Positions 17,278 to 25,293 of a DNA stretch of 39,469 bases are shown here, one piece after another. The number at the start of each line of letters is the position of its first letter. Positions within the stretch are counted from its first letter, which is position 1. The notes beneath the pieces were generated by a model, which ran no database searches, was not told where the DNA came from, and saw nothing but the letters and a program-made list of their open reading frames with translations. Location: positions 1 to 39,469 of IMG/VR virus record IMGVR_UViG_3300027733_001642, one strand, 5' to 3'. Position numbers and translations under genes: made by a program. This DNA is from a virus.

Positions 17278-17922
17278 TTAAAATTTATATCCAAATGTTT
17301 TTATGTCAGTGGCATGTAACTTAGCGACAAAATTTTTAATTTCATCTGTGTAATACGGATAATAATCTAAAGTTGGAAAATTAAAATTAAAAGGCTCGTG
17401 ATCTGTTAGACAAAAATAATCAATTAATGGTTGAGTATCTTCGGCTGCATACTCGCCGCGAACTATGTATTCAACTTGAGTTCTGCATCCGTTATTGAAA
17501 TTATAACTTAACCAATTCATTTGTGGTTTTAAAAAATCACAAAAACACCAGTTTTGATCTTCGCTAATTTTAGCTAACAATCTATTTAAATTACGTGCAA
17601 CTTTGCCTGTTTCGATTGTTTCTTTAATACTTATATCAATAGACGACAGGGTGTCAGGGTCATATTCTAATATTTTAATATACCTATAAATAAATCGAGC
17701 CCATGGATTCATTACAACACCAATGGTTGAAATTCCAGGATACAGTTCATGAACTTCCTTAAGATTTAACCTTCCGCTTTCAATTTCGTAATCTTGTATT
17801 AGTCTCAATCTTGCAACTTCGTTTTTAGTTAACCATTCATGTAGCGGCCATGCGTAATATACACTCATCTGAGGTGCAATAATTGTAAAGAATGAATCAT
17901 CAGTTTTGTAAGTAGTTGACAT
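17278..17922 (-). CDS. sulfotransferase-like protein (tandem copy 2)
   Basis: A 214-residue protein, aligned end to end with the previous one. Both share YKTDDS.FTII.PQM..YYAWPLHEW, QDYEIE..RL.LKEVH.LYP.ISTIG.VMNPWARFIY, PQMNWLSY and a C-terminal DIKTFGY.F. It arose by tandem duplication and then diverged. As in copy 1, the PAPS 5' loop is not obvious. It lies 1 nt downstream of the conserved gene at 17924. Confidence 0.55.
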   Translation of the reverse strand: MSTTYKTDDSFFTIIAPQMSVYYAWPLHEWLTKNEVARLRLIQDYEIESGRLNLKEVHELYPGISTIGVVMNPWARFIYRYIKILEYDPDTLSSIDISIKETIETGKVARNLNRLLAKISEDQNWCFCDFLKPQMNWLSYNFNNGCRTQVEYIVRGEYAAEDTQPLIDYFCLTDHEPFNFNFPTLDYYPYYTDEIKNFVAKLHATDIKTFGYKF

Positions 17923-17923
17923 A

Positions 17924-18751
17924 CTAAGTCCAAAGGTAATTGCGAACTTTAATAAGTCTAATCATCATTTCTTCGTCTTGTGTTTCATGAAACTCTTCAA
18001 TTTCAGCCGAAAGATCTCTCAGTGGTTTTGCTTCTGCGCGTTCTTCTTCGGTTTCGTCATGTGCTAAGATGTCACCATGGTTTTCACGCATGCGATCGTA
18101 ATATGCACTTAGACCTGATTCTTCCATGGGCTCTGAACGATTTGGATATTCTACAGTCCACCAGGTATATAAGTCTAATACTTCCTGAGCTGCAATTGCT
18201 TGAGGAGTTAATTTACCATAGTTCTCGTCATCCTCTTCGACTCCCCAGCTTGGGTCATAGGTCAAACTTCTTGCCCAATCTAAGTAACCAAGTCCGGCTT
18301 GTTTACAGCGCCACTCGCGGGTACGACTAAACAACCAGCTCGAAGGTGCATTGTACTTTTGGCTTTCAGATTCGTTCCACCGGACATGGTTCTGTGCTAG
18401 TTCAGTTTCGACAAAATCAACAAGCTGGTTAAACAAGCAAGGTAAAAATCTGTATCCTACATCGCACCAATCACCGGGCTTAATATCTCTCGAATGTGCA
18501 GTTAGCGCATGTGTTTTTGTTACCCATCTGTTGTTAATGTAATATTTCACATTATAGAGTTTATCTGGTATGAACATTATAATATTTTGTGCAGTATCAA
18601 GGGCATTGTCTGCGATCCAATATCGAAGCGGGTGGTTAGTCTTTGCAAGTTCCTTGATTGCTTTCCACCCTGGGCCAGTTTCAAATTCGGGATACGTAGT
18701 ACCGCGGATCCAATCCGCAAACTCACTGCATGACCAATAGTTACTTCTCAT
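17924..18751 (-). CDS. conserved phage protein of unknown function
   Basis: A 275-residue protein starting MRSNYWSCSEFADWIRGT, rich in Trp and acidic residues, with a charged C-terminal helix (residues about 215-260, EERAEAKPLRDLSAEIEEFHET). The WSCS.FADW(I/L)RGT opening recurs in uncharacterised proteins of marine T4-like phages, to my recollection. No catalytic motif or membrane segment is seen. It is part of the minus-strand run with the MazG-like gene 7 nt upstream. Confidence 0.65.
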   Translation of the reverse strand: MRSNYWSCSEFADWIRGTTYPEFETGPGWKAIKELAKTNHPLRYWIADNALDTAQNIIMFIPDKLYNVKYYINNRWVTKTHALTAHSRDIKPGDWCDVGYRFLPCLFNQLVDFVETELAQNHVRWNESESQKYNAPSSWLFSRTREWRCKQAGLGYLDWARSLTYDPSWGVEEDDENYGKLTPQAIAAQEVLDLYTWWTVEYPNRSEPMEESGLSAYYDRMRENHGDILAHDETEEERAEAKPLRDLSAEIEEFHETQDEEMMIRLIKVRNYLWT

Positions 18752-18758
18752 TTGTTTG

Positions 18759-19133
18759 TTATCCTTGTTTAATTAAAAATTGTTCAAGTTCAGGAGCTTT
18801 CCACCCTTCTGGTTTTAGAATCTTCCCGTCTTCACGTTTACGTACTTTACCTGTCTCTGCGTCAATCTTAGCAAAGTTAGTTGCCATTACTTCATTCCAT
18901 GCGCCTTCACCGTCTGCACCTAAAGAATGAATAGCACCAACTGTTACAACTAAAATGTCAATTAGTGCATCGAGTTGTTCAATTTTATCATCTTGATCAA
19001 ATGCAACAGACAGTTCGTCAACTTCTTCTTTGATTAAGTCTAAGTACATATTATACTGTGAGTCGTTGTATGCGTCAACTGTTTGATCGCCAGCAATCAT
19101 AAATTTTTCTTGGTCTTTAAATACGTTTGTCAT
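18759..19133 (-). CDS. MazG-like nucleotide pyrophosphohydrolase
   Basis: A 124-residue all-alpha NTP pyrophosphatase of the MazG/PRA-PH type. Metal-binding pattern EEVDEL....(17 residues)..DALIDILVVTVGA matches the family E-x2-E...D-x3-D arrangement. The family hydrolyses (d)NTPs or ppGpp-like nucleotides, and phage versions are thought to adjust host nucleotide pools. The start at 19133 has GGAG about 7 nt upstream and shares a base with the stop of the preceding small gene (TAATG). A GTG start 4 codons earlier is less likely. Confidence 0.78.
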   Translation of the reverse strand: MTNVFKDQEKFMIAGDQTVDAYNDSQYNMYLDLIKEEVDELSVAFDQDDKIEQLDALIDILVVTVGAIHSLGADGEGAWNEVMATNFAKIDAETGKVRKREDGKILKPEGWKAPELEQFLIKQG

Positions 19134-19282
19134 TACACACTCCACATTTTAATTGGCCAAAAAACCATGCGATTTGTCCAAGACACTATACTACCGGCAT
19201 CTTCATCATTACCAAACGATAACGTTGCAAACGTTGCACCTGTTATGTAGTATGGTACAACTACAAATAATAAAATTTCCAT
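19133..19282 (-). CDS. small membrane protein, 49 aa
   Basis: A 49-residue protein with a hydrophobic first half (MEILLFVVVPYYITGATFAT) and an aromatic, basic C-terminus. It has an AGAGGA Shine-Dalgarno 7 nt upstream, and its stop overlaps the MazG-like start as TAATG. Both are good signs of a real, coupled gene. Probably one membrane segment with the N-terminus outside; function unknown. Confidence 0.6.
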   Translation of the reverse strand: MEILLFVVVPYYITGATFATLSFGNDEDAGSIVSWTNRMVFWPIKMWSV

Positions 19283-19304
19283 TACATTTCCTCTTGTTTG
19301 ATAT

Positions 19305-19571
19305 TTAATTTAATGTGTCATCTGACCAGCGCAAAATGAACCAGGTCATGTCTTTTTCATTTTCAAAGGCCCATGTATCGCAGCTAACAAAAAACTTTCC
19401 TTTACAGTTTTCTTTAGCCCATGATTCCATTTCATCGTTAGTTTCGATTAACAACTTCGTGTAGCCGAGTTCAATATGCGCTTCGACTGTTAGCGCGTTC
19501 TTGATATCCCTGTCAATTTCTTTTTGAATTTGTGTGTAAAGTGGATCGTTTAAATCGTCTTCATTGATCAT
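19305..19571 (-). CDS. hypothetical protein
   Basis: An 88-residue acidic protein (MINEDDLNDPLYTQIQKEID...) with a C-terminal W..E...D.TWF.LRWSD block. No motif recognised. First gene after a consensus sigma70 promoter at 19600-19628, so it is probably expressed early together with the genes that follow it. Confidence 0.6.
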   Translation of the reverse strand: MINEDDLNDPLYTQIQKEIDRDIKNALTVEAHIELGYTKLLIETNDEMESWAKENCKGKFFVSCDTWAFENEKDMTWFILRWSDDTLN

Positions 19572-19599
19572 AATTAGGTGTGTTATATAGTGTAGTAGT

Positions 19600-19628
19600 A
19601 TTATATATTAAAAATTAAAGAATGTCAA
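19600..19628 (-). promoter_or_regulatory. consensus sigma70 promoter
   Basis: TTGACA, 17-bp AT-rich spacer, TATAAT on the minus strand, about 29 nt upstream of the gene at 19571. Confidence 0.82.
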
Positions 19629-19667
19629 GAGTAAAGATTATGATACTACCTTACGTTAAATATTAGC

Positions 19668-20222
19668 ATGTATAAATTAATAGAATGGTCATCGAATTTA
19701 GATTTATCTGAATTTTATAAAAAAGCAGAACAACGTGGGTTTGATAATAATGCTAGTCAATCTGCAATGGTAAATTGTTTTGATAACGAAAGACTAGCTA
19801 AGATTTGGATACTGTATCAAAACGACCATGCAGTAGGAAGCGTGGCAGCACATAGTTTAGATATTTTAGGTTCGACCTCTTATAGAATATGCGCAAGGAC
19901 CTGCTCATTTGCAGAAGCAAGACCGAGTCGCGCACTAATTACAATTAATAGATTGATCCTTGAACATCAAAATTTAACAGCTCAATTTTTTATCCCTGCT
20001 GCAATCGACTGGTGCGGTAAAACTAGTAATATGTATATTTCAAGCCACCCTAGTAATGTTGGTACTCAACGGCTAGTGCATAACATCTATTGTCCTACTC
20101 TTGAAAAACACGGAATTTTGACCAAATCGATTGATCTCGAATACCGCGGACACCTCCAAACTTTTTGGAAATTAAATGTTTCAAATTTTTTAACAGATTT
20201 AGCTAAGTATCCAAGGTGGTAA
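19668..20222 (+). CDS. conserved phage protein, possibly GNAT-like
   Basis: A 184-residue protein with central YRICARTCSFAEARPSRALITINRLILEHQN and WCGKTSNMYISSHP. Proteins with a similar 'RICxRxCxF' block are found in T4-like marine phages and may have an acetyltransferase-like fold, but I see no clear acetyl-CoA loop, so the call is tentative. It is one of few plus-strand genes here and its 3' end overlaps the convergent zinc-ribbon gene by 20 nt. Confidence 0.55.
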   Translation: MYKLIEWSSNLDLSEFYKKAEQRGFDNNASQSAMVNCFDNERLAKIWILYQNDHAVGSVAAHSLDILGSTSYRICARTCSFAEARPSRALITINRLILEHQNLTAQFFIPAAIDWCGKTSNMYISSHPSNVGTQRLVHNIYCPTLEKHGILTKSIDLEYRGHLQTFWKLNVSNFLTDLAKYPRW

Positions 20223-20388
20223 CAACCGTAACGCATCCGGTTGGTTTAGGTCGAATATATGGTTTCTTAATAAATTCGATATGACAATCTACGCATATAA
20301 ACATTTCTCTAGATGTAATAATCAACATACCTGCGCCACATTGTGGACACAGGTTTCCTGTTACTGCTTCATATGACTGTGTAGTCAT
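20203..20388 (-). CDS. zinc-ribbon protein, 61 aa
   Basis: A 61-residue protein with two CxxC pairs (CPQCGAG and CVDC) 16 residues apart, a classic zinc ribbon. Its ATG overlaps the stop of the DNA ligase gene as ATGA, indicating coupling. It may assist a nucleic-acid enzyme; no direct evidence. Confidence 0.65.
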   Translation of the reverse strand: MTTQSYEAVTGNLCPQCGAGMLIITSREMFICVDCHIEFIKKPYIRPKPTGCVTVVTTLDT

Positions 20389-21743
20389 TTAGTCTTTCCC
20401 ATTGCGCTATCAAACTGATCTTTAACTTGTTGTAATGAATCAGCTGTTGTTTTATCTTTTCTAAACTCTACAAATCTTGGTAAGAACAAACTGTAAAGTC
20501 CATTGCTTGTTGTAGGCGGCATAATATTGTTAGATCTAACTGCCATAATTGTGCCATATAACTCATCTTTACGATTAAAGATGTCATTACGTAACTCGTC
20601 ACTAAATCCTGATACATTAACTTCTAACAATTGATCAGATGTTCTACAAGTAATAGACCCAAACAATGCAGCATTTTTACCATTACCTTCTGTAAACGCT
20701 ACAATTTCTAAATCAACATCTACTTCAAGTTTAAGTTTAACTTGGTCTTTGCTCGTACCGTCACGCCATTTGGCATCTGGGCGTTTAATAATAGTACCTT
20801 CAAGTCCTTGTTCAATTAGTTCAAGATAATGTTTAAATGCTTCATCCCATGAAAACACTAACTTAGTTTCAATCATTTGTACATGTTGCGGATCAGTTAC
20901 TGCTTGCGATGCAACTTGATTCTTTAATTTATAGTATCTATCAGCATATTCTACAGTGCCTTTACCTTTTGGTACAGCAGTTGATAATGGAATTTGATCC
21001 CATATTAAAAATAAAGGTTCTTCATTTTCAGCAAATGAACCGCCATCTGCTATACTGTTTAAGATACCATTGCCTATTTCACGTGGTAAAATAACACCAT
21101 CACGCTTTACAACAAGTTCACCATGTGTTTGTGTATTACAATGCATTTTACGTTGCATGTAATCAATAATGTTACTAAACTGATCTAATGGCATTGGATT
21201 GCCATTTCTACTTAATAACTCAATAGTTAAGTCATCATAGAAGTTAGCGTTGATATACATACCATCTGCTTTTAACTGTGAAAACACACCTTTAGACCAT
21301 GGCCATGTATCAAGTTTAACATGTTTAGGTAATGAACAGCGTTGATATGGAAACTCTGGAATTAAACCTTTCCATGCTTTGTTTACGGTAGCAGATTGTA
21401 TACCGCAACGTAAGTCTTTATTTACAATTTTAATAACTACTTGTGCATCACGTTCACTTACAGATTCTAAAATATTTTTAAGATGTTCGATGCCAGCATG
21501 ACCAGTGTAAGTGCGATTAGCCAAAGACTGCAAATGAATAACAGCCTCATCGAGCTGCATTGTTGGTGTGCCTGTATTAGGAGTATAATCAGGAATTTTT
21601 TTGATATTAAACGGAAGTAGTTTATTAGTAGCACAAAAACAAATTTCTGCTAGTAACGTGTTAGTACTATTGCGTTTAAGGATTTCAAGTTTAGCATTAG
21701 TTTTAGGTTCGTTAGCTAACTCTTCTAAAATTGCAGTGATCAT
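20385..21743 (-). CDS. 30: ATP-dependent DNA ligase, T4 gp30 type
   Basis: A 452-residue ATP-dependent DNA ligase (T4 gp30 is 487). Motif I is KADG with the adenylated Lys158, nearly the same position as in T4. Motif III HGELVV, motif IIIa FLIWD, motif IV GLEGTIIKRPDAKWRDG and motif V QVKLKLE follow in order, and the C-terminal OB-fold has LEIVAFTEGNGKNAALFGSI. It joins nicks during replication and repair. Transcribed from a consensus early promoter 30 nt upstream and coupled to a zinc-ribbon gene. Confidence 0.95.
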   Translation of the reverse strand: MITAILEELANEPKTNAKLEILKRNSTNTLLAEICFCATNKLLPFNIKKIPDYTPNTGTPTMQLDEAVIHLQSLANRTYTGHAGIEHLKNILESVSERDAQVVIKIVNKDLRCGIQSATVNKAWKGLIPEFPYQRCSLPKHVKLDTWPWSKGVFSQLKADGMYINANFYDDLTIELLSRNGNPMPLDQFSNIIDYMQRKMHCNTQTHGELVVKRDGVILPREIGNGILNSIADGGSFAENEEPLFLIWDQIPLSTAVPKGKGTVEYADRYYKLKNQVASQAVTDPQHVQMIETKLVFSWDEAFKHYLELIEQGLEGTIIKRPDAKWRDGTSKDQVKLKLEVDVDLEIVAFTEGNGKNAALFGSITCRTSDQLLEVNVSGFSDELRNDIFNRKDELYGTIMAVRSNNIMPPTTSNGLYSLFLPRFVEFRKDKTTADSLQQVKDQFDSAMGKTK

Positions 21744-21772
21744 GTGTACTCCTAGTAATTATTAAAAATACT

Positions 21773-21801
21773 ATTATACATTAGTTAATACAAGATGTCA
21801 A
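21773..21801 (-). promoter_or_regulatory. consensus sigma70 promoter for DNA ligase
   Basis: TTGACA, 17-bp spacer, TATAAT on the minus strand, 30 nt upstream of the ligase start. Confidence 0.85.
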
Positions 21802-21805
21802 CTAG

Positions 21806-21898
21806 TTATTCGTCACATTCGAATAAAGCCATTAACACTATAATTGTTGAGATAACCGCAACCATAAAAACTCCAAACTCGTCTGCTATGTTAGCCAT
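21806..21898 (-). CDS. very small membrane protein, 30 aa
   Basis: A 30-residue protein: short acidic N-terminus, one hydrophobic segment (VFMVAVISTIIVLMALF), then ECDE. A purine-rich AAGGGGG Shine-Dalgarno precedes the ATG at normal spacing. It sits alone between a hairpin terminator and the ligase promoter. Function unknown; similar tiny membrane proteins are frequent in T4-like phages. Confidence 0.5.
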   Translation of the reverse strand: MANIADEFGVFMVAVISTIIVLMALFECDE

Positions 21899-21914
21899 AC
21901 TTTTCCCCCTTAGA

Positions 21915-21944
21915 CAAGAAAGGGGACCTAAGTCCCCTTTCTTG
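21915..21944 (-). terminator. strong hairpin, probable terminator
   Basis: A perfect 13-bp inverted repeat (CAAGAAAGGGGAC / GTCCCCTTTCTTG) around a 4-nt loop. It follows the lipoprotein-like gene in the minus direction. No long U-run follows, so processing or mRNA stabilisation is an alternative. Confidence 0.6.
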
Positions 21945-22002
21945 AAGTACTTAACTATTAATATTTATTAAGCAGATAAGTCTTGTTTTAGAAATTTTGA
22001 AT

Positions 22003-22188
22003 TTATCTTTCTTTGTGATGTTCTAAAGGAAGATGATGTCCTGGATGTTTGTAGTGTCGCTCGTAGTAGTGATCAAAGTTACCATCACGTAAATACTCAC
22101 GATGTACAGGCTGTTCGACACAGCCTGTAGTTAAATATGCCGCTAAAAATATACTAGCGACGAGTAATAATTTCATCAATAAGTCCAT
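22003..22188 (-). CDS. small His-rich putative lipoprotein
   Basis: Up to 61 residues. A hydrophobic N-terminus ([19 protein letters not shown]) ends in a cysteine, resembling a lipoprotein signal although the residue at -3 is Thr rather than Leu. The mature part is short and rich in His and Tyr ([21 protein letters not shown]). ATG at 22188 or 22176 are both possible; both overlap the clpP 3' end. A spanin-like or envelope role, or metal binding through the histidines, can only be suggested. Confidence 0.5.
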   Translation of the reverse strand: MDLLMKLLLVASIFLAAYLTTGCVEQPVHREYLRDGNFDHYYERHYKHPGHHLPLEHHKER

Positions 22189-22741
22189 ATTCTAAAGCCT
22201 CTGTAGCGGACATAAATGTGTCACGTTCCATCATAGTTGAAAATTCGTCAAACGTTTTGCCTTTACTATTATGATCAACGTAAATCTGTGTTAGAGATTT
22301 TTTCATCTTTAAGATTTCTTCAACTTGAATTAACATGTCAGTGGCTTGACCACGTGCGCCTCCGCTGGGCTGGTGACACATGTGTCGTGCATTTGGTAAC
22401 ATCTTACGCTTACCTAGTGCACCTGCAGTTGCTAACAATGAGCCCATGCTGCATGCTTGACCCATGACAATTGTAACAATATCAGGTTTGATAAATTGCA
22501 TTGTATCGTATATTGCAAGCCCTGCAGTAACTACCCCACCTGGGCTATTAATAAAAAAGTTAATATCTTCATTACCTTGACTTTCTAAAAATAACAACTG
22601 TGCAACAATTAAACTAGCAGAATGCTCGTTAACATCGGTATCTAACATTACAATTCGGTCTTTAAGCAGTCGACTGTAAATATCATAACTACGCTCACCT
22701 TTTGCTTCTGATTCAACAACCATTGGTACTAAATTTGGCAT
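22154..22741 (-). CDS. clpP: ClpP-type serine protease
   Basis: A 195-residue ClpP peptidase with an intact triad: Ser98 ([10 protein letters not shown]), His123 (MCHQPSGG) and Asp174 (ERDTFMSA). Also visible are the oxyanion region NSPGG, the dimer strand GARGQATD, the handle helix [12 protein letters not shown] and the C-terminal [12 protein letters not shown]. The hydrophobic contact region for a Clp ATPase is similar to bacterial ClpP, but no phage ATPase is in the window, so it may use the host ClpX or ClpA. Alternative roles are head maturation or redirecting host proteolysis. Start overlaps the DNA glycosylase gene by 13 nt. Confidence 0.93.
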   Translation of the reverse strand: MPNLVPMVVESEAKGERSYDIYSRLLKDRIVMLDTDVNEHSASLIVAQLLFLESQGNEDINFFINSPGGVVTAGLAIYDTMQFIKPDIVTIVMGQACSMGSLLATAGALGKRKMLPNARHMCHQPSGGARGQATDMLIQVEEILKMKKSLTQIYVDHNSKGKTFDEFSTMMERDTFMSATEALEYGLIDEIITRR

Positions 22742-23175
22742 TCAATTTCCTCTTGTAGATATCGTTTCAATTCTTTGTCAGTTGGAGTAACAGTAAAATT
22801 ATGTTTAAAAAATATTTCGTAACTATCGCTACCATATTTTCCAATTCCATAAAGCATTGTAGCATCATTGCCGTCCCATGTCAAATAGTCTTGACTCATT
22901 TTTACGAGTCTTTTATATCGTACATTTGACATACCTAACGGTGCAATGATTACTTTAACAAATACTTCTTCTGCATTTATAAGATCCTGTGGTGTTGGAA
23001 ACCAATAAAGAAACTTAGGTAGAATAAACTTTACTGGTTTCCGTCCAGTTTGATTGAGCATAATAACACCTACCATATGCTCCCAGGAATTTTTAATCTG
23101 TTGTTGCACCATTAGGTCGTTGCGCAATGGTATTAAATTTGTCAATCTATTTCCCGTCATCGATGTCGTTGTCAT
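22729..23175 (-). CDS. MBD4-like HhH-GPD DNA glycosylase
   Basis: A 148-residue helix-hairpin-helix glycosylase very like the catalytic domain of MBD4, which removes T or U opposite [14 protein letters not shown] corresponds to the substrate pocket helix, [10 protein letters not shown] and [23 protein letters not shown] follow, and [13 protein letters not shown] contains the predicted catalytic Asp117 (MBD4 GIGKYGNDSY). There is no 4Fe-4S cysteine loop, unlike endonuclease III. The start may be the ATG at 23175 or 23160; both lie inside the end of the upstream gene. Role: repair of deaminated cytosines in the phage genome (inference). Confidence 0.85.
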   Translation of the reverse strand: MTTTSMTGNRLTNLIPLRNDLMVQQQIKNSWEHMVGVIMLNQTGRKPVKFILPKFLYWFPTPQDLINAEEVFVKVIIAPLGMSNVRYKRLVKMSQDYLTWDGNDATMLYGIGKYGSDSYEIFFKHNFTVTPTDKELKRYLQEEIECQI

Positions 23176-23329
23176 TTAGTGATTGAAGATCGGCTACTTC
23201 TTTTCGTAGCACCTCTATAGTATGTTCAAGACTATCAATGTAGTTTGCAACGTGCGTTAAAAAATCGGCATTGTTACCTATTGATTGTCTAAACATTTCG
23301 TTTACTGATAATTGTTGTGTATCGGTCAT
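23147..23329 (-). CDS. small coiled-coil protein
   Basis: A 60-residue protein starting MTDTQQLSVNEMF, with a heptad-like C-terminal half (NYIDSLEHTIEVLRKEVADLQSL) suggesting a coiled coil. The second ATG is used because AAGGA is 7 nt upstream of it but overlaps the first. Function unknown. Confidence 0.55.
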   Translation of the reverse strand: MTDTQQLSVNEMFRQSIGNNADFLTHVANYIDSLEHTIEVLRKEVADLQSLNDNDIDDGK

Positions 23330-23338
23330 AATCATTCC

Positions 23339-24175
23339 TTATATTTCAATTAACACATTTGGATTCCACCCTGTGTTTTCACTGTAGCTATCACCTTCGT
23401 ATCCACGCGGGTTACATACAATTCGTGTTTGTCCTAGCACATAGTCTAAAACTTCATGCGTGTGTCCGTGTGTCCATAATAAAATTTGCGGATTGTCTAA
23501 AATGTACTCACTGAGATCACTATGATAGCCACCGTTCATTGCATAATCATCTGCATACTTCGGACCTATACTTTGGTAGCTAGGTGTATGATGTGTGCAA
23601 ACTACGATTTTTTTATCACAGGGTACATTGGCAACTGCATTTTTAATAAAGTCTAAACTTTGGTGATGCCTATGAACTGTATCTTTAGTATTTAACTTTC
23701 TGAAAATTGTTTTGTCATATGTAATTAACCGATAATCGTTTAGTATACGCGGTAATTGATACATAGTCAACGGATCACCTTTATGGCAGTCTGTCCAAAG
23801 TGTTGCACCGATAAAAATTATATCGTCGATAGTCACAGAATTATTTTCTAAGAAATGAATATTGTGGTATGCCTGGCATTCTTGTTTGATTACTTCTAAA
23901 CTTTTAAAGAATTTACCTTGATAAAATTCATGATTGCCTGCAACATAAATTACATGCTTAAATGTTTCACTGCAGTCTTTTAAAAATTCACGGAACCGCC
24001 ATGCTTGTAGTTGACGTCTTGAATGGGTCACCATAGTTAAGTCAGCAGGAAAATCATAAAGACATTCAATCATTAAAATGTCTCCAGAAAGAATTAACAC
24101 ATCTGCACATTGGGTGTTAGTTAATGTTAACGGACTAAATTCTAAATGTAAATCGCTGACTACAGTTATTTTCAT
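23339..24175 (-). CDS. calcineurin-like metallophosphoesterase
   Basis: A 278-residue binuclear metallophosphoesterase. Motifs in order: DLHLEF (D-x-H), LSGDI, GNHEFYQG, a histidine in CTHHTPSY, and HGHTHE. The family hydrolyses phosphomono- or diesters in nucleotides, nucleic acids or proteins; substrate unknown. Its ATG overlaps the preceding stop as ATGA. A second, smaller phosphoesterase of the same superfamily is at 30177. Confidence 0.85.
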   Translation of the reverse strand: MKITVVSDLHLEFSPLTLTNTQCADVLILSGDILMIECLYDFPADLTMVTHSRRQLQAWRFREFLKDCSETFKHVIYVAGNHEFYQGKFFKSLEVIKQECQAYHNIHFLENNSVTIDDIIFIGATLWTDCHKGDPLTMYQLPRILNDYRLITYDKTIFRKLNTKDTVHRHHQSLDFIKNAVANVPCDKKIVVCTHHTPSYQSIGPKYADDYAMNGGYHSDLSEYILDNPQILLWTHGHTHEVLDYVLGQTRIVCNPRGYEGDSYSENTGWNPNVLIEI

Positions 24176-24849
24176 TGGGCTACCTTTACGTAATTTAAAC
24201 GTGTTACTTTTGTTCCGTGCATATAGAGTGTACTAAAATCTTTAATGTTTGCAGAAATAATTACAGCAGGACCTGTATTAGGTATTTTTGAAGTCATCCA
24301 CGATACCATTTTGTTTTCAACAACGGCAATTACATTAAATGCATCATAGTTAGTAGATTTGGTTACACTTACTATTTCGGAATCTCTATCGTACAGCTGG
24401 CTTCCAATTTCACCAATGTACTCATCTTCGCAGTCTCTAATACTTTTAGTAAGGGTGCGAGTAGTTGCGTGTTTGATATAAGAATTTGGAGAACATGCAA
24501 TAAAACCTAGTTTGCTTATTGTGCTAGTGTCAGTAGACAATGATTTGTGCAAATCAATTTCAAATTGATTAGTACCATCAATTACCGAAAACAGCAATTT
24601 TTTACTGTATGCTAATACTTTTTCTGCTAAGTCTTTATCTTCTTGGGTAACATGCAATAATGGTGGCCGATCTTGAGTAGGGCCAAACCATTCTTTTTCG
24701 CCTAGCGAATATAAAATAAGATCTCGATTACTAACTAGTGTACTGTCTTCATATGCTGAGCGATCAGAAATGTATTTTCCGTTTACACGATATGCAGCAC
24801 ATGCAAGATGCAATAATCCTTTAGTCGAGTATTCTGTGTTTGATGCCAT
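24172..24849 (-). CDS. conserved phage protein of unknown function
   Basis: A 225-residue protein. The N-terminus reads MASNTEYSTKGLLHLACAAY, and the C-terminal half has a beta-rich segment (VIAVVENKMVSWMTSK..NTGPAVIISANIKDF..LYMHGTKVTRLNYVKV). The 'VxSW...TG..V.I.A.VK' pattern hints at a protein handling nucleic acids or nucleotides, but I do not recognise it. First gene after a sigma70 promoter and coupled by ATGA to the phosphoesterase. Confidence 0.6.
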   Translation of the reverse strand: MASNTEYSTKGLLHLACAAYRVNGKYISDRSAYEDSTLVSNRDLILYSLGEKEWFGPTQDRPPLLHVTQEDKDLAEKVLAYSKKLLFSVIDGTNQFEIDLHKSLSTDTSTISKLGFIACSPNSYIKHATTRTLTKSIRDCEDEYIGEIGSQLYDRDSEIVSVTKSTNYDAFNVIAVVENKMVSWMTSKIPNTGPAVIISANIKDFSTLYMHGTKVTRLNYVKVAQ

Positions 24850-24877
24850 TGTAGTCTCAGTTAATTTAATTGTTGTT

Positions 24878-24906
24878 ATTGTATATTAAACTAACTAAGA
24901 TGTCAA
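24878..24906 (-). promoter_or_regulatory. sigma70 promoter
   Basis: TTGACA, 17-bp spacer, TACAAT on the minus strand, 29 nt upstream of the ATG at 24849. The -35 box begins directly after the end of the IF-1 gene. Confidence 0.8.
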
Positions 24907-24908
24907 CC

Positions 24909-25127
24909 TTAAAGACGGTAAGTAACTCTACCTTTGTTAAGATCGTAAGGACTAACTTCTAATTTGACATGGTCGCCTGTAATGACTCGTATTTTGTGTT
25001 GTTTAAGTTTTCCACCTAAGTAACAAATTAAAGTGTGTGCAGTATCATCGACTACGATTTTAAACATATTTCCCGGTAAAACATCAATGACTTTACCTGT
25101 CATTTCGATCACATCTTCTTTACTCAT
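24909..25127 (-). CDS. infA: translation initiation factor IF-1 homologue
   Basis: A 72-residue S1/OB-fold protein collinear with bacterial IF-1: (M)SKEDVIEMTGKVIDVLPGNMF, then GGKLKQHKIRVITGDHVKLEVSPYDLNKGRVTYR. Bacterial IF-1 is also about 72 residues and has the same GDxVxxExxPYDLxKGRIxxR ending. IF-1 binds the ribosomal A site during initiation. A phage copy could favour phage mRNAs, replace a limiting host factor, or act as an RNA chaperone (inference). It overlaps the AbrB-like gene by 8 nt. Confidence 0.92.
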   Translation of the reverse strand: MSKEDVIEMTGKVIDVLPGNMFKIVVDDTAHTLICYLGGKLKQHKIRVITGDHVKLEVSPYDLNKGRVTYRL

Positions 25128-25293
25128 GCTTTTTAATTATTAATCTCTCATCTGTTGTTGTTACGGTTACTTCATCCCCTGGTACCCACCCATATTTATC
25201 AAGCATGTCTTGAGGTATTTGAAATAACACAGTGCTAGGATCATCGAGGTTTTCAAAAAATAGTTCTTCGTATTTATAATGTTTCGTTATCAT
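25120..25293 (-). CDS. AbrB/SpoVT-like small protein, 57 aa
   Basis: A 57-residue protein starting MITKHYKYEELFFEN. FQIPQDMLDKYGWVPGDEVTVTTTDERLIIKK matches the swapped-hairpin AbrB/MazE DNA-binding domain (IP.....G..PGD.V.V...D..I.(I/L)). It overlaps the upstream gene by 20 nt and the IF-1 gene by 8 nt, so all three are probably translated together. It may be a transcription regulator or an antitoxin-like protein; no toxin partner is obvious. Confidence 0.72.
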   Translation of the reverse strand: MITKHYKYEELFFENLDDPSTVLFQIPQDMLDKYGWVPGDEVTVTTTDERLIIKKHE

